From contig CBDBFZ010000002.1 in the NCBI GenBank assembly GCA_965205225.1, positions 1,116,001 to 1,180,000 on the forward strand: a stretch of DNA of 64,000 nucleotides. Reading direction: 5' to 3'. Shown piece by piece: positions 7,531 to 14,563 of this stretch. A program made the translations under genes and the position numbers. The stretch is from Litorimonas sp965205225. Its GTDB lineage: Bacteria; Pseudomonadota; Alphaproteobacteria; Caulobacterales; Maricaulaceae. Within the stretch, counting starts at the first letter, position 1. The number at the start of each line of letters is the position of its first letter. The notes beneath the pieces were generated by a model. It worked only from the letters and a program-made list of their open reading frames with translations. It ran no database searches and was not told the origin of the DNA.

Positions 7531-9579
7531 ATGGCGGACCATTTCCACGCATTGGCGACAGGTCAGAGAATCGAGGATTATGAAATCCGGTATGTCCTCG
7601 GTGAGGGCGGCTTTGGCCTCACCTATCTCGCCCATGATATGAAGCTGGATAAAAGCGTCGCGATCAAGGAATATTTACCCGCCGATCTCGCCGTCAGAAA
7701 AGGGGATAATTCGGTTATCCCGAAATCATCGGGGAGTGAAAGCGATTTCACCTGGGGTTTAGAGCGTTTTCTTGACGAGGCGCGCATGCTGGCGAGGTTT
7801 GACCATAAGAATATTGTCCGCGTGCACAGATTTTTTCAAGCGCACGGCACGGCCTATATTGTCATGGAATATGTCGACGGGGAGACACTATCCTCCCTGT
7901 TGCAGCGTGAGCAGACCCTGTCCTGTCAGAACCTGTTGTCGATCCTCAATCCCCTGCTTTCAGGTCTTGAAATTGTCCATAAGGGTGACATTTTGCACCG
8001 GGATATCAAGCCGGGCAATATCATTATCCGAGACAGCGTTGTGCCGGTTCTGATTGACTTCGGGGCGGCGCGGCAGGCGGTTGGTGCCCGGTCCCGGTCT
8101 GTGACAGCGATTGTCACCCCGGGCTATGCGCCGATCGAGCAATATAGCACAAGAGGCAGGCAGGGGCCCTGGACGGATATCTACGCGCTTGGGGCGATCT
8201 GCTATAGGGCGATGACCGGCGAGACGCCTATTGATGCCATAGAGCGTGTCCGGCGGGATCCACTGGTTCCATTGAGCAAGCAACCTATCCCAGAGGGTTA
8301 TCCCGGATCTTTCCTGAGCGCCGTGGATAGGGCTTTGTCGGTCGATGAGGAAGAGCGCCCCCGGTCTATTGGGGAATGGCGTGATATGTTTGAGGGCCGG
8401 GTAGAGGCGGGCGCTATATCCGCTCCGACTGCCGATGAGCGGGTCAAAACCCGATCGCTGCCCCGGGACAGCCGCCCGACGGCTTCTACAGGTCAATCGC
8501 AAGCCCCCTCAGGCTTTAAGCCCTCCAAAGAGCTTGTTTTCGGTGGGATCGGGGCTATGGCTGTGACAGGGCTTGTGATTACTCTGATATCGTTTGGCGG
8601 GCGTGGCCCGACCCCGGAACCGGACCCGCCGAATATCGCTGAACAGACTATAATCACGCCGGAATTGGCCGCGGCCTGGACCAGGGCGCAGACCCTGAAT
8701 ACAGCCGAAGCCTATGAGGGTTTTCTGAGCATATGGGCTGACAGCCCATATGCAGATGACGCCAAAGCGGCCATGGGGCGTCTCGGGACAAAAGCCGATG
8801 ACGGGGCCGAGGGCTCCGCTAAAGTGCCTGAAACAAATAATAAAACTTTTCAAAGAGACCTTAAGACTTTAAGCTCACAAGAAATTTCTGATATTTATGA
8901 TACTATAAATATTAATCCTGACTATGGTCCTAATAGACAATTTGAATCTGATATACATAATCTTCCTAAACATGTATTTGTCCATAGATATGGGCAAGAA
9001 ACTTATGATCAAGTTAGAGGAACTCGTGCAGCAAGAGAATATTTTACTAGTCCTTATAATGATCTTATAAATAAAACTAAACCAAGACCAGGTACCAGGG
9101 CTTTTGGAGATGTTTCTCGAAGTTTTTTTAAAGGATTAACTGGTATTGCTGGAGGAGCATTAGCTGCTGGTACTTATACTCAACCTAACAATGTTGCTGC
9201 TCCTATTGCTAGAAAAGCTATATCACAAGGAACATCAGCAATAAGAGAATTTATATCTAAAGGTGATTCTAATAGAGCTAAAGAAAGAAGAGCTATTGCT
9301 AGACGTCAATTAAATATTGATCTTGCAGATAACGCACTTGATTATAACAATTCTAATAAAGATTTTACAGCTAAATTAGAAAAATATGGTAAAGATTTTT
9401 TAACTACTGTTTCAAATGCTGGTGATAATCCTCAATTAATAGAAGATTTTATTGCAGAAGGTATTGGTTCTTTTGCTCTACCTATTGGAGCAACTATTGC
9501 AGCAGGTAGAGTAGGTACACAAATTGCTGCAAGAACCACCCAAGCTCTTACAAAAAAGGAGTTACTGCACAAGAATTAG
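7531..9579 (+). CDS. Second Ser/Thr protein kinase, 3' part replaced by an A+T-rich insert
   Basis: As read, 682 residues. The kinase domain has GEGGFG at ~24-29, K46, HRDIKPGN at 156, DFG at 176 and GYAPIEQY. A membrane helix lies at ~332-355 and a tetratricopeptide-like segment follows (NTAEAYEGFLSIWADSPYAD). The first ~70 residues differ clearly from kinase 1, but 7743-8582 is almost identical to it. From ~8833 base composition falls sharply to A+T-rich with AGA/ATA/AAT codons, and the encoded residues no longer resemble the family. If bases 8833-9771 are removed, the frame continues into the ankyrin piece at 9763-10215, giving 581 residues. I therefore read this as an interrupted kinase-TPR-ankyrin gene. 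The N-terminal kinase may still be made. Confidence 0.75.
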   Translation: MADHFHALATGQRIEDYEIRYVLGEGGFGLTYLAHDMKLDKSVAIKEYLPADLAVRKGDNSVIPKSSGSESDFTWGLERFLDEARMLARFDHKNIVRVHRFFQAHGTAYIVMEYVDGETLSSLLQREQTLSCQNLLSILNPLLSGLEIVHKGDILHRDIKPGNIIIRDSVVPVLIDFGAARQAVGARSRSVTAIVTPGYAPIEQYSTRGRQGPWTDIYALGAICYRAMTGETPIDAIERVRRDPLVPLSKQPIPEGYPGSFLSAVDRALSVDEEERPRSIGEWRDMFEGRVEAGAISAPTADERVKTRSLPRDSRPTASTGQSQAPSGFKPSKELVFGGIGAMAVTGLVITLISFGGRGPTPEPDPPNIAEQTIITPELAAAWTRAQTLNTAEAYEGFLSIWADSPYADDAKAAMGRLGTKADDGAEGSAKVPETNNKTFQRDLKTLSSQEISDIYDTININPDYGPNRQFESDIHNLPKHVFVHRYGQETYDQVRGTRAAREYFTSPYNDLINKTKPRPGTRAFGDVSRSFFKGLTGIAGGALAAGTYTQPNNVAAPIARKAISQGTSAIREFISKGDSNRAKERRAIARRQLNIDLADNALDYNNSNKDFTAKLEKYGKDFLTTVSNAGDNPQLIEDFIAEGIGSFALPIGATIAAGRVGTQIAARTTQALTKKELLHKN

Positions 9580-9771
9580 AAGAACGTAATGATAGAATAT
9601 ATTCAGGAACTAATGGTTTATCAAATGCTCAAATTGCACAAATAGCAGGAGAAAGAACATTACTTGAAGAAGAATTGACTGAAGACCAAAAAGAGTACTT
9701 CAAGAAATTCTTTCTAGAAATCTTGATGATGAATAATTTACATTATAAAATAAATAATAAAAATGCCTGAA
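8833..9771 (+). mobile_element. A+T-rich phage-like insert in kinase 2 gene
   Basis: 939 bases (a multiple of three) lie between two copies of TGCCTGAA (8825-8832 and 9764-9771). The composition and codon use are unlike everything else in the window. It encodes a long open frame with Gly/Ala-rich stretches (GLTGIAGGALAAG, LPIGATIAAGRVGTQIAART), resembling structural or internal-virion proteins of A+T-rich marine podoviruses by general feel only. No database match was possible. A -1 reading frame continues it to 9770. The right edge could lie up to ~9800, since bases just after 9771 are still A+T-rich. No transposase or terminal inverted repeat is seen. Confidence 0.6.
9552..9558 (+). other. 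Candidate -1 frameshift heptamer A AAA AAG
   Basis: In the zero frame the codons are ACA AAA AAG, giving the classic slippery heptamer. The zero frame stops at 9577-9579. Slipping back one base continues for 71 more codons (KKGVTAQELEERNDRIYSG...) to a TGA at 9768-9770, which overlaps an ATG at 9763. This could be a programmed frameshift in the source phage gene, or just a single-base error in the A run. Confidence 0.5.
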
Positions 9772-10215
9772 TTAAACCCAGAAACTATTAAACAAGGACT
9801 TGAGCAGAATACTGCCAATGCCTATCAGGCCTATCTGACAAACTTCCCGGACGGCAAATACATCGAAGATGCCAAGGCGGTCATTGCTGAAGCCGCAAGG
9901 CAGGAAGCAGAGCGACAGAAACAAGCTCGTTGCCGGGCCTGGAACAGTCAGGATTTTTTCAAGACGGCCAGCGCCGGGGATGTGCGGACCTGCCTGCGGG
10001 CCGGGGCCGATCCCAAGGCGCGGGACAGGTCGTCTAACACCCCGCTGCACGATGCTGCAGAGCAGGGCCAAGCCGATGCCATAGCCGCCCTGCTTGAGGG
10101 CGGGGCCGATCCCAAGGCGCGGGACGAGAATGGCAAGACCCCGTTTGATATAATCCCGTCGGACTCGCCGCTGATCGGGACATCGGCCTATCGGCGGCTG
10201 CAGCAGGCCCGCTAG
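9763..10215 (+). pseudogene. Detached ankyrin-repeat tail of kinase 2
   Basis: 150 residues from the ATG: a TPR-like stretch (NTANAYQAYLTNFPDGKYIED), a charged helix, then SAGDVRTCLRAGADPKAR and two ankyrin repeats. It ends SDSPLIGTSAYRRLQQAR, like kinase 1. It is in the same reading frame as the kinase 2 gene upstream. It is most simply the severed C-terminus of that gene. Whether it is translated on its own is unclear, as no good ribosome site precedes the ATG. Confidence 0.7.
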
Positions 10216-10309
10216 ACCGGTCGATCCTGACCGTCGATCCTGCGCATATCGGCATGGTCCTGTCTGGCTGAAATGGCGCGTTCCGACACCTCCATAGAGG
10301 GGGCTTCAT
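10216..10309 (+). repeat. 94-bp direct repeat, copy 2
   Basis: Second copy of the sequence at 3854-3947, again starting right after an ankyrin gene stop. Differences are a few substitutions near gcgttccgacacctcc. Confidence 0.9.
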
Positions 10310-10332
10310 TCGCATCTTTACTGCAAAGATAG

Positions 10333-10776
10333 CGGGCAGGCGCGCAGCGCTTCCTGCGAGATTTGCAGCGGGCCTGCCCAATGCGTATTCGGATGATCCT
10401 TACGGACAATGGAAAAGAGTTCCCGGATCGGCTCTTCGGCCTGCGCAAGCGTGCCGCGACAGGCACGCACGAATTGGACAAATTCTGCACTGCGCTCAAC
10501 ATTGAGCATCGCCTGACACCGCCGAAATCACCCCAGACCAACAGCATGGCCGGGCGTTTCAATGGGCGGGTCGAGGCGGTGCTGCAAAGCCACCATTTCC
10601 GATCAGGCAAGGAGCTGGAGACGATGCTGCACCGCTATATATGGCTCTATAATTAGCAATTTCCGCAATCAGCCCTGGGCAGCAAAACACCCTTGCAGGC
10701 GATGAAGAAATGGCACAAATTTAAGCCAGTTATGTTCAAGAAACGACCATATTTCCTTCCGGCATATAACATCTAA
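10333..10776 (+). pseudogene. IS481-like integrase-core transposase fragment
   Basis: C-terminal part of an rve/DDE integrase core. Recognisable pieces are RMILTDNGKEFPDRLFG, the second aspartate motif, then LTPPKSPQTNSMAGRFNGRV with the catalytic glutamate. The frame is broken by TAG at 10654-10656 (a probable CAG to TAG change). It then continues QFPQSALGSKTPLQAMKKWH to a TAA at 10774. The N-terminal half is missing. Inactive remnant. Confidence 0.8.
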
Positions 10777-11260
10777 CCTCTACTCACCCCCGAAAATGCT
10801 GGAATTATCTCAATGCAGCAAGCTATGCACTCAATTAAAGAAGAAAGGCTCTAGAAGATGATAATCCATCTTATGGCTGACTGGGGCGGGAAATGGGCAC
10901 TCTGCCCTTTGTTCCTTCCAATGGTCGCAAGACGCTGCTACACTTTTCGAACAATCTAAACGCATCGACTGCATTGTTTCGGGACTCGATTATGATGGCT
11001 GCACTACTCCATAAATGGTCTATCACGCAGGCGGCTGTCTGTTTATCGTCGGAGGCGGCGCTGGGATCATATCTTCTCAGGGTTAATGGTGAGGGCGCAG
11101 CGATCCGGGTCCGCCGGGTCCGCTGATCTCACGGAACTTTCACATAGGCGGGCTGGACGGGGATCGACCAGCCCTCTAATTGATCCACAGCGGCTCATCA
11201 GCATCATCAAAGCCGAGCCCGACAGATACGGGACCCAGAGACGATAGGGCTTAGGACGTT
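10777..11260. other. Intergenic stretch without a recognisable gene
   Basis: About 480 bases. A 77-codon open frame at 10893-11126 has no recognisable features. No tRNA, terminator or repeat stands out apart from a short GGGTCCGCC direct repeat near 11107. The last bases carry the ribosome site of the next gene. Confidence 0.5.
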
Positions 11261-12163
11261 TTGAGCATTCCTTTCATCAAAGATTTCACCTTCGATTATG
11301 GTGTCGCAGAGCGGCTCAGCCCGTTGGTTATGCGTGTCATCGCCGATAACCCCGGACCGTTCACCTATACAGGCACAGGTGTCTATATTATCGGGGCCGG
11401 CGAAAGCGTCTGCATGATCGATCCCGGTCCGACGACCGAAAACCATGTTGCCGCGATTGACAGAGCGCTGACGGGCAAGACCGTCAGCCATGTCCTCGTG
11501 ACCCACCACCATATCGACCACAGCCCCCTCGCCGCGCCTCTGGCTGCGAAACATGGCTGCAAGGTCTATGGCTACGGCACACAACCTGTTGCGCCGCAGG
11601 GCGGAGATATCCGTCTGGAAGCCGGAGACGATCTATCCTTCAAGCCGGATGTCGAGATCCGGGATGGCCACCGCTTTGAAGGGCCGGACTGGACGCTCAC
11701 GGCCATTCACACACCCGGCCATACATCGAACCATCTCTGTTTTGCTCTGGATGAGGAAAACACTCTATTTTCCGGGGATCACATTATGGGGTGGTCAACT
11801 TCGGTCGTCTCCCCGCCAGACGGCGACATGGGTGACTATCTGGCCTCTCTGAACCGCGTCCTAGATTTGGACTTCAATGTCATTCGGCCCACACATGGTC
11901 CGGCGATCACAGAGGTTCGTCCTTTCGTCCAAGCCTATATCGATCATCGCCTGGCGCGAGAGGCGCAAATCATCGGCGCGATTGCGTCCGGGCTCGGCAG
12001 CATCGGGGATATTGTCGCGAGCCTCTATAAGAATGTCGATAAACACCTACATCCCGCCGCTGCGCACAGCGTACTTTCGCATTTGATCCATATGCGAAAA
12101 ACAGGCCGCGTCGTCGCAAACGGGCCCGATGGGCTGCAGCAGAAGTATCAGCTAGTGGCTTAA
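11261..12163 (+). CDS. MBL-fold metallo-hydrolase (LACTB2-like)
   Basis: 300 residues. The start is TTG at 11261, with AGGA eight bases upstream. The zinc motif THHHIDH (HxHxDH) is at ~86-92. Later ligands are in HTPGHTSNH and FSGDHIMG. The C-terminal ~50 residues (HPAAAHSVLSHLIHMRKTGRV) form the small winged-helix tail seen in LACTB2-type proteins. Members hydrolyse RNA or small esters. The substrate cannot be told from sequence. It stands alone between the IS481 remnant and convergent DUF1499 and pdxH genes. Confidence 0.85.
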   Translation: MSIPFIKDFTFDYGVAERLSPLVMRVIADNPGPFTYTGTGVYIIGAGESVCMIDPGPTTENHVAAIDRALTGKTVSHVLVTHHHIDHSPLAAPLAAKHGCKVYGYGTQPVAPQGGDIRLEAGDDLSFKPDVEIRDGHRFEGPDWTLTAIHTPGHTSNHLCFALDEENTLFSGDHIMGWSTSVVSPPDGDMGDYLASLNRVLDLDFNVIRPTHGPAITEVRPFVQAYIDHRLAREAQIIGAIASGLGSIGDIVASLYKNVDKHLHPAAAHSVLSHLIHMRKTGRVVANGPDGLQQKYQLVA

Positions 12164-12189
12164 GAAGAGATGGTGCAAGGCGGCGCGAA

Positions 12190-13095
12190 CTATTCCTCGG
12201 TTAAAGCGTTCAGGAATTTTTTGATCCGCACCGCATTCGCGCCAATATCCGATCGTCCGACCCGGCTGATTGACCGGATATCGACCCGGCTTCCGTCCCC
12301 TTGCGCCGGGCGTAGGCGGATCGAGACATCATCCTTAAATCCATACCAGAACGTAGTCGCGGTCGCTTCGATGCTGCCAGCTTCGCTATTCGAATCCTTA
12401 ATCGTCCAACCCATATCGCGCACAAGCTGTTCGGCACGGTCGAAGACCACATTTGGCGGTTCGCTCAGAACCAGAGTCCGGACTTCCGGATAGGCCTGCG
12501 TTTGCAGGGCGGACACCAGCTTGGTGACGGGTTCCCCATTCGCAGCCCGTTGCCGGGTGGGCGCGCGTTTGCCCGCATAGTCGACCGTGTTCACACCATC
12601 AACGGCGTTCCGCTCCGCCATGATTGCCGCCCCGAATATGGGCGGGTCCTGCGTGTCGGTCGTAATATCATGAATCAAAGGAAGGCTGGCGACCTTCGCT
12701 TGCTTCGCCTTCAGATTGGCAAATCCTGCAATCGGGATGATCAAGGCAGCAACCGCGATGACGATGCCCTTGCGCGGTTTTATCAGAATCGCAAATGCCA
12801 GCGCAATCAACCCGGCAACCAGAGTCGCGATCAGCAGAAAAGGCCCGACTTCATACGTCAAAATTCCCAACCCGAACTGCCAGGACCAGACTCCCAGCTT
12901 CGCGCCAAACCCAGCTAATATAAAGGCGAGGGGTGACAGAATGGCGAGGCCGAGTGCAATCCGCAGCACCCATCGGTGCGCCATCATCCGTTTTTTCTCA
13001 CTCTTATCGAGATCATAGACGGTGGGCTCAGGCGTTTCGGTCACGCTCAGCTTGTCGTCTGGGTTGTTTGTGGTTTCGGATGTTGGATCGGTCAT
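12190..13095 (-). CDS. DUF1499 family membrane protein
   Basis: 301 residues. The first ~40 are charged and probably cytoplasmic. Then come three to four hydrophobic helices (LRIALGLAILSPLAFILAGF, VGPFLLIATLVAGLIALAF, GIVIAVAALIIPIAGF). The C-terminal soluble half is the DUF1499 region (YPEVRTLVLSEPPNVVFDRA, then TFWYGFKDDVSIRLRP). No activity is known for the family. It follows pdxH by 19 bases on the same strand, so co-transcription is likely. Confidence 0.8.
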   Translation of the reverse strand: MTDPTSETTNNPDDKLSVTETPEPTVYDLDKSEKKRMMAHRWVLRIALGLAILSPLAFILAGFGAKLGVWSWQFGLGILTYEVGPFLLIATLVAGLIALAFAILIKPRKGIVIAVAALIIPIAGFANLKAKQAKVASLPLIHDITTDTQDPPIFGAAIMAERNAVDGVNTVDYAGKRAPTRQRAANGEPVTKLVSALQTQAYPEVRTLVLSEPPNVVFDRAEQLVRDMGWTIKDSNSEAGSIEATATTFWYGFKDDVSIRLRPAQGDGSRVDIRSISRVGRSDIGANAVRIKKFLNALTEE

Positions 13096-13114
13096 AGGCG
13101 TGCCTTAGCCGAGC

Positions 13115-13777
13115 TTACGGATAAAGACGAGTCTTCTCCCACCCGGTCTGGGTCCGTGTAAACAGAATACGGTCATGCAAACGAAACGCCCCGTCCTGCC
13201 AGAACTCTATCATGTCCGGCACGACGCGATAGCCAAACCAATGATCGGGTCGGGGCACATCGGCATCCTCATCCTCAAATCGCGCTTCCATCTCTTCCAT
13301 TGCAGCAATGAGTGCGCTTCGATCCTTGACCGGTTGTGACTGCTGCGAGGCCCAGGCCGATAGCTGAGAACCACGCGCTCTGTTCTGGTAGTAGGCGTCC
13401 GACGTCTCTGCACCGACTTCGACGACTGATCCCCGGACCCTGACTTGCCGTCGCTGTGACTTCCAGTGAAACCCCAATGCCGCTTTGGCAACATCACTCA
13501 ATTGCTGTCCCTTCGCAGAGCGAGAATTAGTGTAAAAATCAAACCCTGCATCGCTAAGGCCCTTTAGCAACAGGATTCGAACATCGGGTTGTCCGGATTT
13601 GTCAACTGTCGCGACCGACATGGAATTCGGATCATTCACCTCTGTCTCCACCGCGTGCTGAAGCCATTGATCAAACAGGGCGATGGGATCTTCGGCACCG
13701 ATCCATGACATGTCGCGTTCGCTTGTATCAGACAGATAGTCTGTCGCGGTTGGAGAAGATGGAATGGAAGGGCTCAT
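13115..13777 (-). CDS. pdxH: Pyridoxamine 5'-phosphate oxidase
   Basis: 220 residues. It oxidises pyridoxine or pyridoxamine phosphate to pyridoxal phosphate with FMN. Family blocks are in order: MSVATVDKSGQPDVRILLLK, GFDFYTNSRSAKGQQL, FHWKSQRRQVRVRG, and the C-terminal FWQDGAFRLHDRILFTR ending in RLYP. The length matches the family. It faces the J-domain gene divergently across about 90 bases. Confidence 0.93.
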   Translation of the reverse strand: MSPSIPSSPTATDYLSDTSERDMSWIGAEDPIALFDQWLQHAVETEVNDPNSMSVATVDKSGQPDVRILLLKGLSDAGFDFYTNSRSAKGQQLSDVAKAALGFHWKSQRRQVRVRGSVVEVGAETSDAYYQNRARGSQLSAWASQQSQPVKDRSALIAAMEEMEARFEDEDADVPRPDHWFGYRVVPDMIEFWQDGAFRLHDRILFTRTQTGWEKTRLYP

Positions 13778-13867
13778 ATTGTCTTTTTCCCGGAAAACGG
13801 TCTGTTAACTACGTCCATTAGCAGGACATTGACTCTCTATGGCGCAGTTTAGGTTCGGTTAAGCACA

Positions 13868-14116
13868 ATGTCCCGCATAGACTCAAAGGATCTCCTCACC
13901 ATGAATCGCCAGAAAGCGCTCCTGATCCTCGGTTGCCCGATGAATGCTCGCGAAGCCGATATTCGCAGCGCTTGGCGCAAAAAGGCGAAATTCTTTCACC
14001 CTGACAGCCCTTACGCCAATATTGGGGCCTTCATGCAGGCCAAATCTGCCTTCGAAACGCTGATTCCCCCGGCCCCTCAGACAATGCGGGTTCGGGTTGG
14101 CGGACGCCGTTTCTAG
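13868..14116 (+). CDS. Small J-domain protein
   Basis: 82 residues with a DnaJ-like core: KALLILGCPMNAREADIRSA, then KKAKFFHPDSPY containing the HPD triad, then FMQAKSAFETL. J domains stimulate the ATPase of DnaK. It has no Gly/Phe region, zinc fingers or C-terminal substrate domain, so it can only be a minimal co-chaperone. An internal ATG at 13901 is an alternative start and would still keep the J domain. Confidence 0.7.
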   Translation: MSRIDSKDLLTMNRQKALLILGCPMNAREADIRSAWRKKAKFFHPDSPYANIGAFMQAKSAFETLIPPAPQTMRVRVGGRRF

Positions 14117-14142
14117 CGCATCTTATTCAGGCCACTAAACAT

Positions 14143-14515
14143 AAAAAGCCCGCCCCTTTTGTTGAGGTTTTCTCAATGGGTTATGCGACGAGACCCTTGC
14201 CCCCAATAAGCGGTTCTTGAAAGGGTGACATTTGAGCGTTTAGGGCCTGCGGCTCCCTTGCGGCGCAAGATTGAGACCGTGATCGATTTTTCTTTTATCC
14301 ATGAGCGCGCGCGGCCACAGCCCAAAACATCAAGAAAATCGTCCTCGCCCTCACAGGAAAGTGCAAAAATAGCGCTGCACAGACGCGCCGCACAGACACT
14401 AAGACAGAATGACAGTTGAAAACCAGCACCTAAACCGACCCAAAACAAAACCCTGCTTCAAAAAAGATGAGGCGTGTCAGCAATCTGAAACGCACCAAAA
14501 GGGGCGGGCTTTTTG
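14143..14515. repeat. 19-bp perfect inverted repeat enclosing ~335 bp, non-coding
   Basis: AAAAAGCCCGCCCCTTTTG at 14143-14161 is the exact reverse complement of 14497-14515. The right arm is followed by TTTTTGTTTT, as in a Rho-independent terminator, but its only stem partner is the distant left arm. The interior has no credible gene: a 91-codon minus-strand frame at 14173-14448 matches nothing I know. Possibilities are a structured RNA closed by this stem, a small MITE-like element, or a terminator pair. I checked by eye for tmRNA, RNase P and SRP RNA signatures and saw none. Confidence 0.7.
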
Positions 14516-14548
14516 TTTTGGGTTGAGCGGCGCTTTTAGGTAAGGGTC

Positions 14549-14563
14549 GCGGGCTATGCCCGC
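14549..14563 (+). promoter_or_regulatory. Hairpin covering the leuS start codon
   Basis: GCGGGC-TAT-GCCCGC forms a perfect 6-bp stem with a 3-base loop. The ATG of leuS (14556-14558) lies in the loop and the first stem pair. It could reduce initiation, but may simply reflect the Pro-Ala codons. Ribosome site AGGTAAGGG lies just upstream. Confidence 0.45.

Noticed and set aside
1..10215. Type VI secretion cluster
   Set aside because: FHA, PP2C and kinase genes recall T6SS regulation, but no Tss structural gene is present in the window.
10893..11126. 77-codon plus-strand frame before the MBL hydrolase
   Set aside because: No ribosome site, no recognisable motif, and codon use unlike the neighbours.
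14173..14448. 91-codon minus-strand frame inside the inverted-repeat block
   Set aside because: No homology-like features and no ribosome site; kept only as a note under the repeat.
14143..14515. Block as tmRNA, RNase P RNA, SRP RNA or 6S RNA
   Set aside because: Searched by eye for tag peptide, T-loop, conserved RNase P and SRP motifs; none found.
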